Shown here: positions 13,161 to 23,959 of the stretch, one piece after another
Layout: each line of letters starts with the position of its first letter
Position numbering within the stretch: position 1 is the first letter of the stretch
Assembly: GCA_032719365.1 (NCBI GenBank)
Contig: CM064861.1
Span: 76,690,863 to 76,754,862 of the forward strand
Source of the DNA: Prinsepia uniflora
Lineage: Eukaryota > Streptophyta > Magnoliopsida > Rosales > Rosaceae
Direction of reading: 5' to 3'
DNA length: 64,000 bases
Notes under the pieces: generated by a model
Told to the model about the DNA's origin: nothing
Database searches by the model: none
Seen by the model: only the letters and a program-made list of their open reading frames with translations
Program-made: the position numbers and the translations under genes

Positions 13161-13359
13161 AACATTTAGCTTTATTAGGTTTTTTTTTAATTATGTAAAA
13201 TTATTACATTTATTATATATATATATTATAATTCATTTTCATTTAATAATAATTTTTTTATGTTTTAATATTATTTCCATTTATTTATATATATATATAT
13301 AATATTAAATAAATATAATTATTCAAATATTAAAATAATTATTAAAAAACTATTTAAAC

Positions 13360-13681
13360 TTTAGCCCGGCGGATACGTCCACTGGGAAACGGCTATGTAA
13401 TTAAATCCTTCTCGGCGCACATCTACCAGGCCAAATAATTTTGACCGGTGCACCTCCGCCGGGCCAACCTTATGTGCCTGCTCGCGATCGTGTTTTCCAT
13501 CTACATTGCTCGGCGAACACTGCGCCAGGCAAACAACATTGACTGGCATTATCTCGGCAGATCATCATAATCCGTTGGGCTACACCTTTGCCCAAACATG
13601 CCTACTCGATGCAGTTGGCCCTGCGTAGACGCGCTAGGCAAACGTTAGGCTCCGTCGGGCAAACACTATTTTGTTGTAGTG
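13360..13681 (+). repeat. Right subterminal region and terminal inverted repeat of the CACTA element
   Basis: Short GC-rich repeats (gcccggcgga, ggcgcacatctaccaggcc, cacctccgccgggcc, ccgtcgggc) alternate in both orientations up to the terminus gttgtagtg, which on the minus strand is CACTACAAC. This is the expected architecture of a CACTA end, where the TNP1 protein binds. An (AT)n microsatellite follows at 13682-13706. Confidence 0.8.
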
Positions 13682-14187
13682 ATATATATATATATATATA
13701 TATATTTACAGTCTTTATGGGCCTTTATATTTAATTTAAATCAATGGTTCTAGTTGGATCCGCATTAATCTTGAAATTAAATGGATGATGATGTGGATTT
13801 AATTAATAATTAAAATTTGTTTTTATTAATTTTGTATTTTTCAATTAAAAATATTTTTCTGATCTAAAAAGAAAATGATTAACAAGAAAATCCTATCAAC
13901 ATTTTAGCTAGGATAATGCTTCACGGTTTGTTAACGTTAGGGCTAACCATGGCCTAAGGCCGCAAGGGCGATTGCCTTAGGCCCACGAACAATGAAGGTC
14001 TAAAATTTTTAAATTTGTCTTATTTTTATGGAAAAAAATAAAAGAATTTTTAGAATTTTGAAAAATATTTAAATTGAATTTGAAGAAATATTTTATTAAA
14101 AATTAGTCTCATATTCTAGAAATATTATATGACTTATTCTGATTGATATATAGTTATCTAGCTTGTTTTATAAAATCTGTAAGACTT

Positions 14188-15021
14188 TGTTTCCCTCAAT
14201 TTGATTTATCAAACCGTTAGAAGAGATTTTGGTCCTTCTTCGAATAAATGCGCAGGTGTGCCACCACTCAGTGAAAAAATGACCCGAATGGAATTGTAAA
14301 TGTTGGGTGTGCCCCTAAGGTTGACTCCTAACCTTACGATTGTGCGACCGAGCAAGGAACCTCCTCTCAGCCTAGGTTCTTTCACTCCCTCAATGTCAAG
14401 GGTGTTTAGGTTTCAACTTATATATTTTTATATTTTTTTGTTAAATTATGAATGAAATGCAAGTCCAATATTAATTCGAGTAAGAAAATTAACTAAGCTT
14501 AAGAAAATAAACTTAGCGTAAGCGTAAAAAAAATACCTAAAAGAAAATCGATCATTAAATTTAAAGACGAATACTGATAAAATAAAATTAACGAAGTGAT
14601 TGAGGAAAGTTATTAAACGAACACTAACGAATAAACTTGAATCAAAATACAGATTAAATAAAAATGAACTTGAATTTAAAACTAAATAATTGAAAGTATT
14701 CTGAACAATAACTTACTCTAGAAAAATGAAGAACTTGAATATGAAAATCTAGTCTAAGGATTGAAAAAGTGCAAGATAAGAGTAAGTTTTTGTGTTGATG
14801 TTGATGTTGATGTCCCTTTCTCTTCTTCACCAGCAAGCCCTTTAGATATCTAGCCAAAATCTCCATTACTTTCCACTCGAAAACGTAAACAAAGACAAGG
14901 AAAAATCTCATTGCTTCCACCCAAAATACACACAAATCCGGCTGAAACCCACCAAGAAAAATCCAACCAAAAATCCTCCTTTGCTTCATATATTCTGTGG
15001 AAAAAAATCACCCCACCACCG

Positions 15022-15053
<32 letters not shown>

Positions 15054-15850
15054 TTGTATAGTGAAGTTCACAATCAGGATCACATTTCACACCTAAGCAT
15101 GCGGGCCACCCATGACTTTTATTTTGAAACTTATTTTCAACTCTTCAATGCCTTTTGTTTTACCTGGTTGTGCATCAGAGTGACAATTCAAAAGCCACTT
15201 GAATTGTCCAAGTACCCACATATATATTACTCGAATTGTCAAGTACCCACATATATATTACTTGAATTGTCAAGTGCCCACATATATATTTTTATATATA
15301 TGTGCATGTCAGAGAGTAAGTGCAAAAGTCATTTGACTTGTCCAATGCACACATATTATATGATGTTTGTGTCAGTGTGAATTTAAAAGCCATTTGCTTT
15401 GGCGCACACATGTATATTTAATTTACTTCACACCCGCTCCTACCCAAAAATCTCAGCCACCCTATTTAGAATTCCAACTACAACTTTGTCAAACCAACAA
15501 AAACCTCCAACTGCAACTACACAATAACCTAGCTGCTTGCTTTATAATAAAGCTGGGTTTGAGACAATTTGTCAGCCAACAATATCAGGTAACCCGCCTA
15601 CTTCATATATCAAAGCTGGGTTTGAGAGAAAGTATCAGCCACCCCTTACTAAAAAATTCAGTCAGCCCTCTTCAATAACTCACATCCATTGGCTACCACT
15701 TTTCAATCATCTTCGTGGGACACAAACCTTACTCTTCCATCGACCCTACAAACAAGTGAAAGAAAAACAACAACCAAGCTCATAAGAGACCTATTTACAC
15801 CCTTTAGCATATATTAGGTGAGTGAGGATATTTTAGACCACCACAAAACA
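14188..15850 (-). mobile_element. 3' LTR of the Gypsy element, internally deleted
   Basis: It runs from TGTTTCCCTCAATTTGAT to GACCACCACAAAACA and aligns with the other LTR at 37159-39843 at both ends. Compared with that copy it lacks about 985 bp: ctctcttcttc near 14828 is joined directly to ccagcaagccc, which in the other LTR are separated by 37822-38807. The lost part contains the TATA box. A ~35-bp tandem repeat of the type attgtcaagtacccacatat occurs at about 15190-15295, and there is an (AT)n run at 15026-15052. Confidence 0.9.
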
Positions 15851-15862
15851 TTGCCCCCTTCA
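15851..15862 (-). other. Polypurine tract of the Gypsy element
   Basis: On the minus strand the 12 bases next to the 3' LTR read TGAAGGGGGCAA, a purine run in the position where plus-strand DNA synthesis is primed. The same sequence, with one change, adjoins the related LTR end at 56907. Confidence 0.7.
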
Positions 15863-16050
15863 ATTGGCTATCTGAATTCTAAGGGTGGGCAATTGAAATT
15901 GAAGCTTCTTCCCCAACTCCATTGATTGGCTATGAGGTAAATTCAAGTTCCTACCTTCAATTTGTGCATTCAACTTTGTAGTTAGGGGTATTAAACTTGG
16001 TTTAATTTTGGCACTTTATCTTCCATGCCCATCCATCTTCCTCATTGAGA

Positions 16051-16060
16051 CTATAAGTAC
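16051..16060 (+). promoter_or_regulatory. Possible TATA-like box of the antisense gene, copy 1
   Basis: ctataagtac lies about 330 bp upstream of the start codon at the position where copy 2 has a perfect ctataaatag (57313-57322). It is one or two changes away from a good TATA box, so this promoter may be weakened. Inferred from alignment only. Confidence 0.4.
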
Positions 16061-16388
16061 TTTGCATCATCTCCATTTTCAAATCTCAAACCAAAACCAT
16101 TTTAGGGTTTTCAAAAACTCCCTCTTGGCCATTTTCAAATTTCTCAACGCCTAACAAAAATTACCCCAAATTTCTTCAAGAAGTAACTCCAAGTAACCTT
16201 TGAGGTAGATTGTACTTAATTTTGGCATGAATGCTTGAGGTTTGGTTGATTTTGACTTGAATTTTCGGGTTGAAACTCATGGTGTTCTTGATGTTCTTGA
16301 TATTTTGCTTTTTTTCATTCTTCACACACTTGGTTGAATCCAAAATTTTTTTTTGTTCATGAATTTGGATGTTTTTTTTAGGGAACCA

Positions 16389-19300
16389 ATGGCCCCAAAG
16401 CACGTGGTTAGCCACTTCAAGAAAGTCCAAAAACTCATGGACAACAATCCGGCCGACTTGGATGATCATTTCCATTTCATGTGGCCTGACCGTCCTGGCT
16501 CTCACCTTGGTCCAAATTTCACCAAAATTCCACCCGGCTTCTAAGAGGTTTTAAAGGAGGGTGGAGACGACGTCCCCTTATTCTTACGTGAGAACCTATA
16601 TTGGCCTCCCCAATGGGGCATTTCCCAGCCAACAAAAGGCTGGCCTATTGGGTCCTTCTGCAAGCTGGCCGGGCCAAAACCACAAAACCTTCCACTGGCC
16701 ACATCTAATACAAGTTCTCCACCCACCCAAGGCAAGCAAACATGGTGTTACTGGTACAAAGCCCTCAAGCTGAAGTTGAGTACGTTCTGGGATGAAATTG
16801 GGTTCTTTAATACATTGGAGCTTTGTACGGCCGAGCACTTCCTATGCGATCATGCACTCCTTCAAGTCGGGCTATGTTTCTGGTCTTCATCCAACAATTG
16901 CATGAGGCTCCGTTTCGGGATGATGACTCCAACCTTGCTTGACCTGGCCGCTATGCTCGGCCTGCGTCCACATCGAGTGTATTACTCAGCCACTAGCCTT
17001 CCTGACTCAACACTCGACCTGAAATATGAAAAACACATCAAGGTTTACAATGGATGGGTAAATTTTTACTATGGATTTGATGGCGATGCTTTGGGGTCAC
17101 CAGTGCCGCCCACCAATGGGGTCTCTCGGGTGGAGCATATGGCATTCCTACAACTCAAGCTCTGTAAGTTCTTCTTCTGCCCCTATCTCTTTCGGTTACT
17201 AAAGATGTTCAACCCTTGGCCGAGGTCCTTGCGGATGGCCAATGTGTGGCTTTAGGACCCTTAGTTTTGGGCTACCTATATAGGACACTAGCCAACATTG
17301 TCCATGCCACACCCATGTTAGCCAACGTCTTTGGGCCATTATGGATTTTCCAACTCTAGCTTCAGCTGTATTTTCCCGAATTAAGGCCCCCGACCCCAAA
17401 CTTCACCCATGAAATACTCCTTGGAGACGCCTTACTTTCACGTCCTCTACCCGACCATAGTGTAGAAGAGTGTTTCAAGTTTTTATACCATTGTGAGGGT
17501 AGGACAGATCATCAATTCTCCATTTATCTAACTCGACGTCACCCGAGTTATCTAGCTCTAAGACTAGATACTATTCCCACAAACGATGTTGCTGATAAAC
17601 ACAAGAAACTATGGGCCAGCATCCTTGTCACTCGAGACATCCCATTTGGCCTCCTAGCCAGTTCATCAAACAACTATGACTGTGGCTGTGAGTTGTATTA
17701 TCCAGCGGCCATGAGTCGTCAGTTTGGGTTTGCTCAGGCCATCCCGAGCCCAATTACAGAGTCTGAAAACCTATTATCAGTTTGGAGAACTTCTTTTAAG
17801 AAAGCAAAAGATACTGAGCATGCTGATAGCCTCCAAGCCTTCCAACTCAACGAATTTGTCGTTGAGAGCCGTCTTCCAAACTTCGGTTGCCTCAAAGAGT
17901 TTCGTGACTTTTGGACCAAACTATCGGCTACCTAGTTCAGTAAGCCATATGAGGTCCATGTCGTGAGGATCTTCAAGACTTGTCCTGCTCTCCTTAGGCG
18001 GCCAATCCCAAGCCAGTAGCCTCAAGCCAAAGCCACCAGCTCTCCTACTCAGCACCCGCCCACAAACCAAGGCGAGAAGAGACAATCTCCATCCACCCAA
18101 GGTACGATCCATCTTACTTGAATTCTTTGTTATACTCTCTTCTTTCGGCTTCACCCAATTTTACTCCTATTTTAAGGGGCCACTGAAGATTCAACTCGGA
18201 GTGAAGAAAACTGGCCGAGAAAATCATTTAAACGTCCAAAGCTTGTCTCAAATGCCCCCAGGCCGGTTAAAGCTTCCGCCTCGACCACAGGAACTCATTC
18301 GACCAGCTCAGCCTCTGCCCTTCAGGTACGCCACTACTTTGTGATTTTTAAATTTTGCACCACACAACTATTTTGTGTGATTACTTATGTTCTCTAAACA
18401 TCACACTCATAGGTTAGGAAGGCAAACCGAGTCTTGCAGCTGGCCGACGATGATGTGGCCGAATCAACGTCATTCACACCGGCCCAAGTGAGTTAACTTC
18501 ACCCTACCATTATTTTATTAAAATATCCTGCACTTCCCACTCATTCCCCCTTCATCATAGAGTGGTGCTTTGGACCCGGAGACCATTATTGGGGAGATTA
18601 TTTAAGGGCCTTGCCAACCAGAGCCAGAGACCCTTGTTGAGGAGTTTACCCACGAGCCTAGCCCACCTTTGCAGGCAGCTTCTCCCTCAAGTGATGCTAA
18701 TAGAACCGATCCCCAATCCCTTATGGTGAGCTATATTCGTATTTCTTTCTTTCGATTTCTGAATTTTGGATTCTCAATATGCCTTCGAATCAGGTGGATG
18801 CCGCTAGTCAGCTTCCCACCTTGGCCGCCCAGCCAGCCTTAGAGGCTATTGTTCCACCTCCTGCTTCCATTGCTCCCAGTCAGTTAGCGCCCTCTACTCA
18901 TGAGGTTTGAACCACTAACCTATGCATGTAAATATTTTGTATATGAATGTGAGATTCACCCACCTACACCATTACCACAGGCGGTGACTACGTATCCTAC
19001 ACTTGCTTCAGGAGACCAGGCTGTGCCTGAGAGCCATATGACTGTCCGAGGTGGTGACCCGGCCGAATGCGATGCTATACAGCCTCTATTCAACCCGATA
19101 AATTTACATACTCTTTTAGAAAAGAAAGTAGGCATGCACATTGAATATTTTGTTTATAGAATCTAACCTCTTTCATTTTGTCATGCAGACATCCGCCTCG
19201 ACCTTGCCTGTTTCTTTCTCCTGGCTTGAGCAACTAGTTGCGAGTGATGATGATTCTCCCCCACCGGTTACCACTCTAGTAGTCATATCGGAGTGAGATC

Positions 19301-19617
19301 CCACAGCCAAGGCCACCATCCGAGGCTTTCTTGAGCAGGACCTTTCCTCCCTTGCTTCCCAGGTCGACCTCAGCCAATTCAAAGCTGCCATTGAAAACAT
19401 GGCATGATCCAGCTCCTTGACCGATCCATCCACATCAAAGACCGTAGTATTTTCCATGACTGAGTTGGAGAACCTTATTCCAAGCTTTCTTGAGCCTCCA
19501 TAGCGATTGTGAGCTTGCATCTCTAGAAGAGAAGCACATTTGGCTACTAAAGCTCGTGGGGATCACCATTGGGCCACCCTCAAGTTGATATTACAGTCTC
19601 ACTTGCTTAGCCACTAG
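16389..19617 (+). pseudogene. Plant mobile domain (PMD) gene carried antisense in Gypsy, copy 1
   Basis: The gene starts MAPKHVVSHFKKVQKLMDNN after a splice acceptor at 16380-16381 that ends a 5'-UTR intron. The body carries plant mobile domain motifs: MTPTLLDLAAMLGLRP, then KVYNGWVNFYYGFDGDALG, RVEHMAFLQL, then after a frameshift VTKDVQPLAEVLADGQ, ALGPLVLGYLYRTLAN and GPLWIFQL. Further introns fit gt-ag rules at about 18102-18176, 18326-18412, 18488-18560 and 18726-18793. Breaks include a TAA at 16542, a frameshift near 17185 and a stop near 17357. The C-terminal coiled-coil exon seen in copy 2 is mostly deleted; it ends with HHWATLKLILQSHLLSH. Host PMD proteins (MAIN/MAIL1) act in the nucleus on silencing and gene expression. 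Here the gene lies opposite to pol, next to the 3' LTR. Confidence 0.75.
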
Positions 19618-19887
19618 ATATGTATCCCGGCCCACTAGTCTATTTTTATTTTCCACTCGGCCACCATATTTTGTAAACTATGAAGCCATTTTTCCTGACT
19701 TGGTAGTCACTTTTCCATCTATTGGCATATTTTTATAGCAACTAGACTACCTAAGTAGTTTATGATCAAAGCTTTCTGGCCACCAATTTTTGGCCGACTT
19801 CTCTAATCATTGGCCATTGAATTCAAGCATACCCAATACATGATGCGCCATGACCAATACACATTTATATTAACTGAAAGTTTATTT

Positions 19888-21086
19888 CTAGTTGGTTGCT
19901 GCCATCTCCCAAGACGTAGGGTAATATTTCTTAAGATATCGGTAATTTATTGTGAGATCATGAATTCGGCCACTCATATAACTCAACTTATAGGCCCCTT
20001 TTCCTAGCACTTGGTGAACTAAAAATGGTCCTTCCCAATTTGGAGACAATTTACCGAACCTACGATCTTTGGTTCCCACCGGTAATATCGTTGTCCACAC
20101 CATGCCTCCTACACCGAAACTTTTGGCCTTAGTTCTTTTATCATAGGCTCTGGCCACCTTCTCCTTCTGAGCCTTCAACTTGTCCAAGGAATTCAAACTT
20201 ACTTCATCTAAATGATCATACTCTTAAAACATGGCTTGGTTGTATTCATCCTCACTCGATTCGGCATGGCGTGCAACCCGCAAAGACTTTACATTCATCT
20301 CAATCAGCAACACCGCATCATGGCCGTAAGTCAATGCAAATGGAGTTGTCCCGTTGGCTGCCCTCTTTGAGGTTTGGTAAGCCCAAAAGGTGTTGGACAA
20401 GAATGAATACCAATCTCTAGCATTTTCTTCAATCATTCTCTCCAATATTCCCTTGACGACCTTGTTACTGGCCTCGGCTTGACCATTGGACTGAGGATTA
20501 TAAGGTGTAGAGTGTGCTAGCCTTAAACCCTAGTTGGTCGTAGCCACTTGAATCGTTATTCCTGTAAAGGCCTTGCCTTGATTCGTCATGATGGACTCCA
20601 AAATCCCAAATCGATGAATAATGTGTTTTCTATGAACTTTATCACTTCAGTTTGAGTGACCTTTTTTAATAGGATTGCCTCCACCCACTTGGTGAAAAAG
20701 TCGGTAGCCACTAAAATATATTCATGGCTCTTGGATGACTTTGGGTTTATTTGGCCAATTATGTCCATCGCCCAACCCTTGAATGTCCATGCTTTTACTA
20801 TCGGGTTCATTGGCCCGACCGGGACATGTTGGATTGGGCCATGCTTTTGGCACGCTTGGCACCCTCTAGCATAGTCAATGCAATCTTTTAGGATTTTTGG
20901 CCAATAATAGCCATGTCTTCTCAAAAGCCACCTCATTTTAATCCCAGTTTGATTAGCTCCACAGATCCCTTCATTGATTTCTGCCATGGCTAAGAATTGA
21001 TCGTCTTTACCCAAGAAAATCATTAACAAATCATCAAAGCCGATACGAAAGAGTTCATTATTCCATAAGATGTAATTACGAGCCAT
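19888..21086 (-). pseudogene. Gypsy integrase, broken
   Basis: The N-terminal zinc-binding region reads INEGICGANQTG and later YARGCQACQKHG: the two cysteines are kept, but both histidine positions appear as asparagine. The core has GWAMDIIGQI (first Asp), then a frameshift near 20600, then SIMTNQGKAFTG, where the second catalytic Asp is Asn (codon at 20581-20583). STPYNPQSNGQAEASNK keeps the catalytic Glu. A further stop lies near 20527. The C-terminal part ends with a GPY/F-type module, NWEGPFLVHQVLGKGAYKL, and LKKYYP. Integrase would insert the element's cDNA into host DNA; this copy cannot. Confidence 0.9.
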
Positions 21087-21229
21087 TCCTCGAGTTTTTC
21101 AACTATAAGGGACACTTGGATTTTTTAGATACTCTATGATTTTGTACCTCCAATCGTCTGGGTCGACGGTCAATACCAACACCTCTAGAGGAATCCCTCT
21201 TTCGGCGACCGAGGGTAAAGATCTCTTCT

Positions 21230-21640
21230 CTACTTTGAACATTTCTTCGGAAGTCCTTCCAAAACTTGAACCCTGGAAGCCAGTTGAGCCATCGCGTTGG
21301 CTTGAGAATTTCGGTCCCTTGGTAAGTGCTTCAACTCCACTTCATCAAAATCATCCAATAGTTGCATTGCCATTGTGTGGTAAGCCAACAGATTCTGGCT
21401 AGATACTTTATAGTCTCTGGATAATTGTTTTAGAACCAATAAGGAGTCTCCCATGACTAATATGTTGGTGACCCTCATTTCATGAAGAATTTCCAACCCA
21501 ATAATCAAAGCTTCATACTCTGCCTCATTGTTAGAACATTCGAAATCAAATTGGAAAGCAAACGCGTTCTAAAACCAAACGATGTTTCAATAATAATCCC
21601 GGCTCCAGACATATTTGTTGTCCGAGACCCATCAAAGTAT
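21230..21640 (-). pseudogene. Second RNase H domain (archaeal-type, aRH) of the Gypsy element
   Basis: LYFDGSRTTNMSGAGIIIE starts the domain (catalytic Asp at about 21633). After a frameshift the reading frame continues as NNEAEYEALIIGLEIL, then ILVMGDSLLVLKQLSRDYKV, LLDDFDEVELKHLPRDRNSQ and ANAMAQLAS. The D-E-D pattern of RNase H is therefore visible but split over two frames. A second RNase H between the reverse transcriptase-linked RNase H and integrase is characteristic of the Tat/Ogre group of Gypsy elements. Confidence 0.85.
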
Positions 21641-22150
21641 AGTTTCCATAGGATTAAAGTGACGCTATTAATTTCAACATTCTCCATGCTCTCAATCTCC
21701 ACACTTGGGTGGGAAGCCAAAAAATCTGCCAATGCTTGGCCTTTCACGGCTTGTTGAGGTACATAGTGAAAAGTGAACTCAGCCAGAGCCATTGTCCACT
21801 TTCCAATCCAGCCTCTAATAATAGGCCGGGAAAGCATGTACTTTATTAAATCAGTTTTGGCGATTATATGAACCATGGATGGCAACATATAGTGCCTAAG
21901 CTTAGTGGCCGTGAAATACAATACCAAGCAAAGCTTCTCAATAGGAGAATAATTCCTTTCGGTGGCCTTTAGTTTGCGCCGGTAGGCTACCAATAGAATT
22001 CTCTACGGCCGAGATATAGAGTCTAAGTGGGCAGCCTCGCTTTGGGGGACTTAACACCGGTGGTCTGGTCAAATAGCCCTTGATCCAGTTGAAGGCTTTT
22101 TGGTGGGATTCTTCCCATCGAAACTTGTCTTCTCCTTTGAGTCTTAACAA
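21641..22150 (-). pseudogene. Reverse-transcriptase-linked RNase H of the Gypsy element
   Basis: It begins with FRWEESHQKAFNWIKGYL and PPVLSPPKRGCPLRLYISA, typical of the RNase H joined to Gypsy reverse transcriptase, then continues after a frameshift around 21960-21990 with YSPIEKLCLVLYFTATKLRH and MALAEFTFHYVPQQAVKGQA-LADFLASHP. The domain would remove the RNA template during reverse transcription. It is separated from the reverse transcriptase by an in-frame stop just before 22150. Confidence 0.85.
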
Positions 22151-22162
22151 AGAAGAGAATGG

Positions 22163-23332
22163 TTAAATTTTTCTAACCGAGTTAGCGATAAATCTTCTGA
22201 AAAAATTTATCCAGCCGAGAAGACTTTGCAACTCTTTCTTATTCCCTGGGGGTGGTGCATCAATGATGGCTTTGGCTTTATTTTTATCAATCTCAATTCC
22301 ACGCTGGTGCACTAGAAAGTCGAGGAAGTTCCTGGCTAAGACTCCAAAGGCATATTTCTTGGGATTCATCTTTAATTGATGGTTCCTCATTCTCTCGAAG
22401 GCCGTTCGAAGGTCATCTAAGTGAGTTGGCCTTGATTCTAACTTTACCACTACATCATCAATATAGACTTCCAAATTTCGACCAATCATGTCATGGAAGA
22501 TTGCGTTCATGGCTCGTTGTTATGTAGCCCCAACATTTTTCAAGCCAAAAGGCATCACCACATACTCAAACGTACCAATAGACCCTGGACACCTGAAAGC
22601 GATTTTATGAACATCCTCTTCGACTATAAAAATTTGGTTGTAGCCAGAATGTCCGTCCATAAAAGATAAAATTTCATGTTTGGCCGCTCCATCAACTAAG
22701 GGGTCGGCCATGGGCATTGTATACTCGTCTTTTGGAGTAGCAAGATGTAAATTACAAAAATCAACCCAAATTCCTATTGTTCCGGTGTTCTTTTTAACAG
22801 GTACAACATTTGAAAGCCACTCAACATACCTAGCTGGCCTAATGAATTTAGCTTTAAGAAGTTTTACAATTTCTTCCTTGACTTGTAACTCTACTTCAGC
22901 CGCCATCCGGTGGGGTGTTTGCTTGAAAGGTTTGAAGTCCTCCGAAATAGGCAAGCGGTGTTCCACCAAGTCTCGGCTCAACCTAGGAATCTCGGTGTAG
23001 TCCCAAGCAAAGCAATCCTTGAACTCCCGAAGCAACTCCTCCATCTTGGTCTGTAGACTCGGCTCCAGTACACCACTAATGTAGATTGGCCTTGGCTCCT
23101 CTTTTGTCCCCAAATTTATTTCTATCAAAGGGTCTTGAACTTCAGCCTTCGAGTCATCTATCTTGGTCGATGCTAAGTCCATCTCTTCAATTTCAAGGGC
23201 ATCCTCTTCCGGGCCTTCTTGGAGAAATTCCACCAAGTCGGCCGATGACCCAAGTTCAGCCGCTCTTTTGGTCCAAAAACCATACAGCCATCTTAAAGTG
23301 CTTTCCACCACGGCCTTCCTTTCATCCTCCAT
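22163..23332 (-). pseudogene. Gypsy reverse transcriptase with premature stop
   Basis: The frame starts with an acidic linker and reaches the polymerase at CFAWDYTEIPRLSRDLVEH. Motifs follow in order: IVKLLKAKFIRPARY, SNVVPVKKNTG, DFCNLHLATPKDEYTMPMAD, ILSFMDGHSGYNQI (first catalytic Asp), FEYVVMPFGLKNVGAT, and then, after a TAA at 22520-22522, QRAMNAIFHDMIG and VYIDDVVVK with the active-site YIDD. The thumb follows: HLDDLRTAFERMRNHQLKMN. The single stop lies where the family usually has tyrosine, so one base change explains it. The protein would copy element RNA into DNA. Confidence 0.9.
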
Positions 23333-23341
23333 ATTTTTGTA

Positions 23342-23953
23342 CTATTCATTAAGAATGAAAAAAATCAGCAACTGTGGGCCGCTCTCCGTCGGCTTTTGCA
23401 TCATGTGCCCCAAGTCGACTAGCTTCTGGGCCAAGACTCCCGTAGGTCGGCCGTTCTTGTCTGATCCAATAAAGTAAAGAGGACCAATATCTTCATCATA
23501 GAACTTGGCCTCTACTACATTAGCTGAAGCCTTGAATGGCCGTGGGTCGGCCTCAACCATTTCGATAGATCCATCTTCATGCCAAAACTTGAGGCATTGG
23601 TGGAGAGATGATGGCACACACATACTTCCATGGATCCAATCCTGGCCCAGTAGAGCATTAAAGTGAGCTCTATTTTCCACCACAAAGAAAGCCGTCATTC
23701 TGACCTTGCCCCCAACTCTAACCACAAGAGGGAGGATCCCTCGAGTTATGTTGGTTTCTCCTATGAACCCACTACCCGTCCTCTCGGTTGGGATAAGTTC
23801 ATCCATCACTCTTTTCAACTTGTTCATAATTGAAGTTGGGAGGATGTTCACGGTCGCCCCGGTACCCACTTGCACTTTACTTATTGGAATCCCATCGAAA
23901 TGGACACATACATATAACAGTTTCAAGTGCGTTAACATCCTCTTAGTAGGCAT
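23342..23953 (-). pseudogene. Gypsy aspartic protease with altered active site
   Basis: This 203-codon open frame starts MPTKRMLTHLKLLYVCVHFD and contains the pepsin-like core KVQVGTGATVNILP, then the flap region and FNALLGQDWIHG. The family active site is Asp-Thr/Gly-Gly; here the Asp position is Gly (codon ggt, 23864-23866), a single-base change that should abolish cleavage. Otherwise the frame is open. The protease would process the Gag-Pol polyprotein in the retroelement particle. Confidence 0.85.
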
Positions 23954-23959
23954 CTCATA

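Larger units (their letters stand above)
1..13681 (+). mobile_element. CACTA (En/Spm) DNA transposon, right part, decayed
   Basis: This is the right-hand part of an autonomous-type CACTA element; the left end is outside the window. It contains a TNP2-like transposase gene, then repeats, then a TNP1-like (Transposase_24) gene, the usual two-gene CACTA layout. The right end reads, on the minus strand, CACTACAACAAAATAG, the family's signature terminal inverted repeat, and is followed by an AT microsatellite, so the 3-bp target duplication cannot be proved. Motifs around gcccgacgga recur near 6400, 6700, 8500, 8630 and 13360-13660 and behave like CACTA subterminal repeats. Both genes have stops and frameshifts, so the copy is dead. 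Two solo LTRs have inserted into it. Confidence 0.85.

Noticed and set aside
17164..17204. A gtaagt...ag stretch that looks like a 41-bp intron in the PMD gene
   Set aside because: Alignment with copy 2 and the family shows that it encodes LSKFFFCP and SLSVTKDVQPL in two frames, so it is coding sequence with a frameshift.
16389..19617. A free-standing host PMD gene
   Set aside because: It lies between the integrase and the 3' LTR of a Gypsy element in both copies, so it belongs to the element.
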